Below, one piece after another: positions 63,737 through 64,000 of a DNA stretch of 64,000 nucleotides. Made by a program: the position numbers and the translations under genes. Origin of the DNA: Albibacterium profundi (GTDB lineage: Bacteria; Bacteroidota; Bacteroidia; Sphingobacteriales; Sphingobacteriaceae). The stretch covers positions 1,178,001 through 1,242,000 of the forward strand of contig NZ_JBBVGT010000002.1 of assembly GCF_042159835.1 (NCBI RefSeq). Reading direction: 5' to 3'. The notes beneath the pieces are model-generated. The model was not told the origin of the DNA. It saw nothing but the letters and a program-made list of their open reading frames with translations, and did not search any database. How positions within the stretch are numbered: position 1 is the first letter of the stretch; the number at the start of each line of letters is the position of its first letter.

Positions 63737-64000
63737 ATGATTCAACCATTAGCTTATATTCATCCTGAAGCAAAAATCGCTAATAATGTAGTTATTGAGC
63801 CTTTTGTTACGATTCACAAAAACGTTGAAATCGGCCAAGGTACTTGGATTGGTTCCAATGTTACTATTATGGAAGGCGCTAGGATCGGTAAGGGGTGTAA
63901 GATTTTCCCCGGTGCTGTTATTTCGGGAATACCACAAGATTTGAAATTTGACGGTGAAGAGACTACTGCTGAGATTGGTGACAATACAACGATCCGGGAG
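63737..64000 (+). CDS. lpxA: UDP-N-acetylglucosamine acyltransferase, N-terminal part
   Basis: The gene is cut by the right edge after 88 residues. It starts MIQPLAYIHPEAKIANNVVIEPF and continues as left-handed beta-helix hexapeptides with GNDTWIGSNVTI-like turns (here GQGTWIGSNVTI) and ISGIPQDLKF, the LpxA signature. LpxA makes the first acylation in lipid A synthesis. The ATG lies 2 bases after the lpxC/fabZ stop, completing the lipid A run. Confidence 0.95.
   Translation, partial: MIQPLAYIHPEAKIANNVVIEPFVTIHKNVEIGQGTWIGSNVTIMEGARIGKGCKIFPGAVISGIPQDLKFDGEETTAEIGDNTTIRE

Noticed and set aside
1..64000. Search for tRNA, rRNA, tmRNA, CRISPR arrays, insertion sequences and prophage genes
   Set aside because: No cloverleaf-like intergenic sequence, no regularly spaced long repeats, no transposase or phage protein among the translated frames. 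Short RNAs could still be missed by eye.

Overview
The window is an ordinary chromosomal stretch of a Bacteroidota bacterium, most likely family Sphingobacteriaceae or a close relative. The evidence is a fused LpxC/FabZ protein, a PorX two-component regulator, menaquinone synthesis by the futalosine route (mqnB, mqnD), a DUF3127 protein, a long-tailed ribosomal protein S16, almost no Shine-Dalgarno sequences, and repeated -7 promoter elements of the Bacteroidota form TAnnTTTG. The genes are densely packed. I see no insertion sequence, prophage, CRISPR array, rRNA or tRNA. Two genes are cut by the window edges: meaB on the left and lpxA on the right.

Left part (1-38.7 kb), mainly minus strand: meaB, a small membrane protein and a rhodanese; an Lrp-type regulator; pdhB; a GHL10-type glycosidase; a coiled-coil membrane protein; a giant NtrY-like sensor kinase; the queD-folE-fabD run divergent from mqnB and mqnD; a TPR protein, comA, aroE, a metallo-beta-lactamase-fold hydrolase and a LolE-like permease; an ALDH7-type dehydrogenase; an OmpR/sensor kinase pair; a DUF3127 protein divergent from an RNA methyltransferase; the rpsP-rimM-trmD-rplS ribosome operon; a trehalose synthase/phosphatase fusion convergent with a GH15 enzyme; an ABC-F ATPase, a parS site and mnmG; an Ig-like lipoprotein; a gamma-carbonic anhydrase; and nadB.

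Centre (38.7-39.2 kb): a 480-bp AT-rich gap between divergent nadB and nadA. It holds one perfect and four one-mismatch DnaA boxes and a very AT-rich stretch. Hand counts suggest that G excess on the plus strand begins about here. With the parS site 6 kb away this makes the gap a good candidate for the chromosomal replication origin, the most interesting observation in the window.

Right part (39.2-64 kb), more plus-strand genes: nadA, thiL, rmuC, a zinc metallopeptidase, ybeY, a conserved unknown, a rhomboid protease, a radical SAM protein, the rsfS-ftsH-lutC run, birA, a DsbD-type reductase, pfkA, a YihY-type membrane protein, the porX-tsaE-ald cluster, a NagX/DUF5009 membrane protein, an HD hydrolase, and the lipid A run lpxD-lpxC/fabZ-lpxA.

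The gene set is mostly housekeeping: NAD, thiamine, folate/queuosine, menaquinone, aromatic amino acid and lipid A synthesis, ribosome maturation and envelope regulation. I did not find a convincing new defence or biosynthetic system. The items worth a second look are the candidate oriC/parS region, promoters placed only 3-4 bases from start codons, an attenuator-like hairpin inside the rpsP operon, several long inverted repeats, an 11-bp-period repeat before ybeY, a tandem duplication inside a metallohydrolase active-site loop, and an SSB-like tail on the DUF3127 protein.
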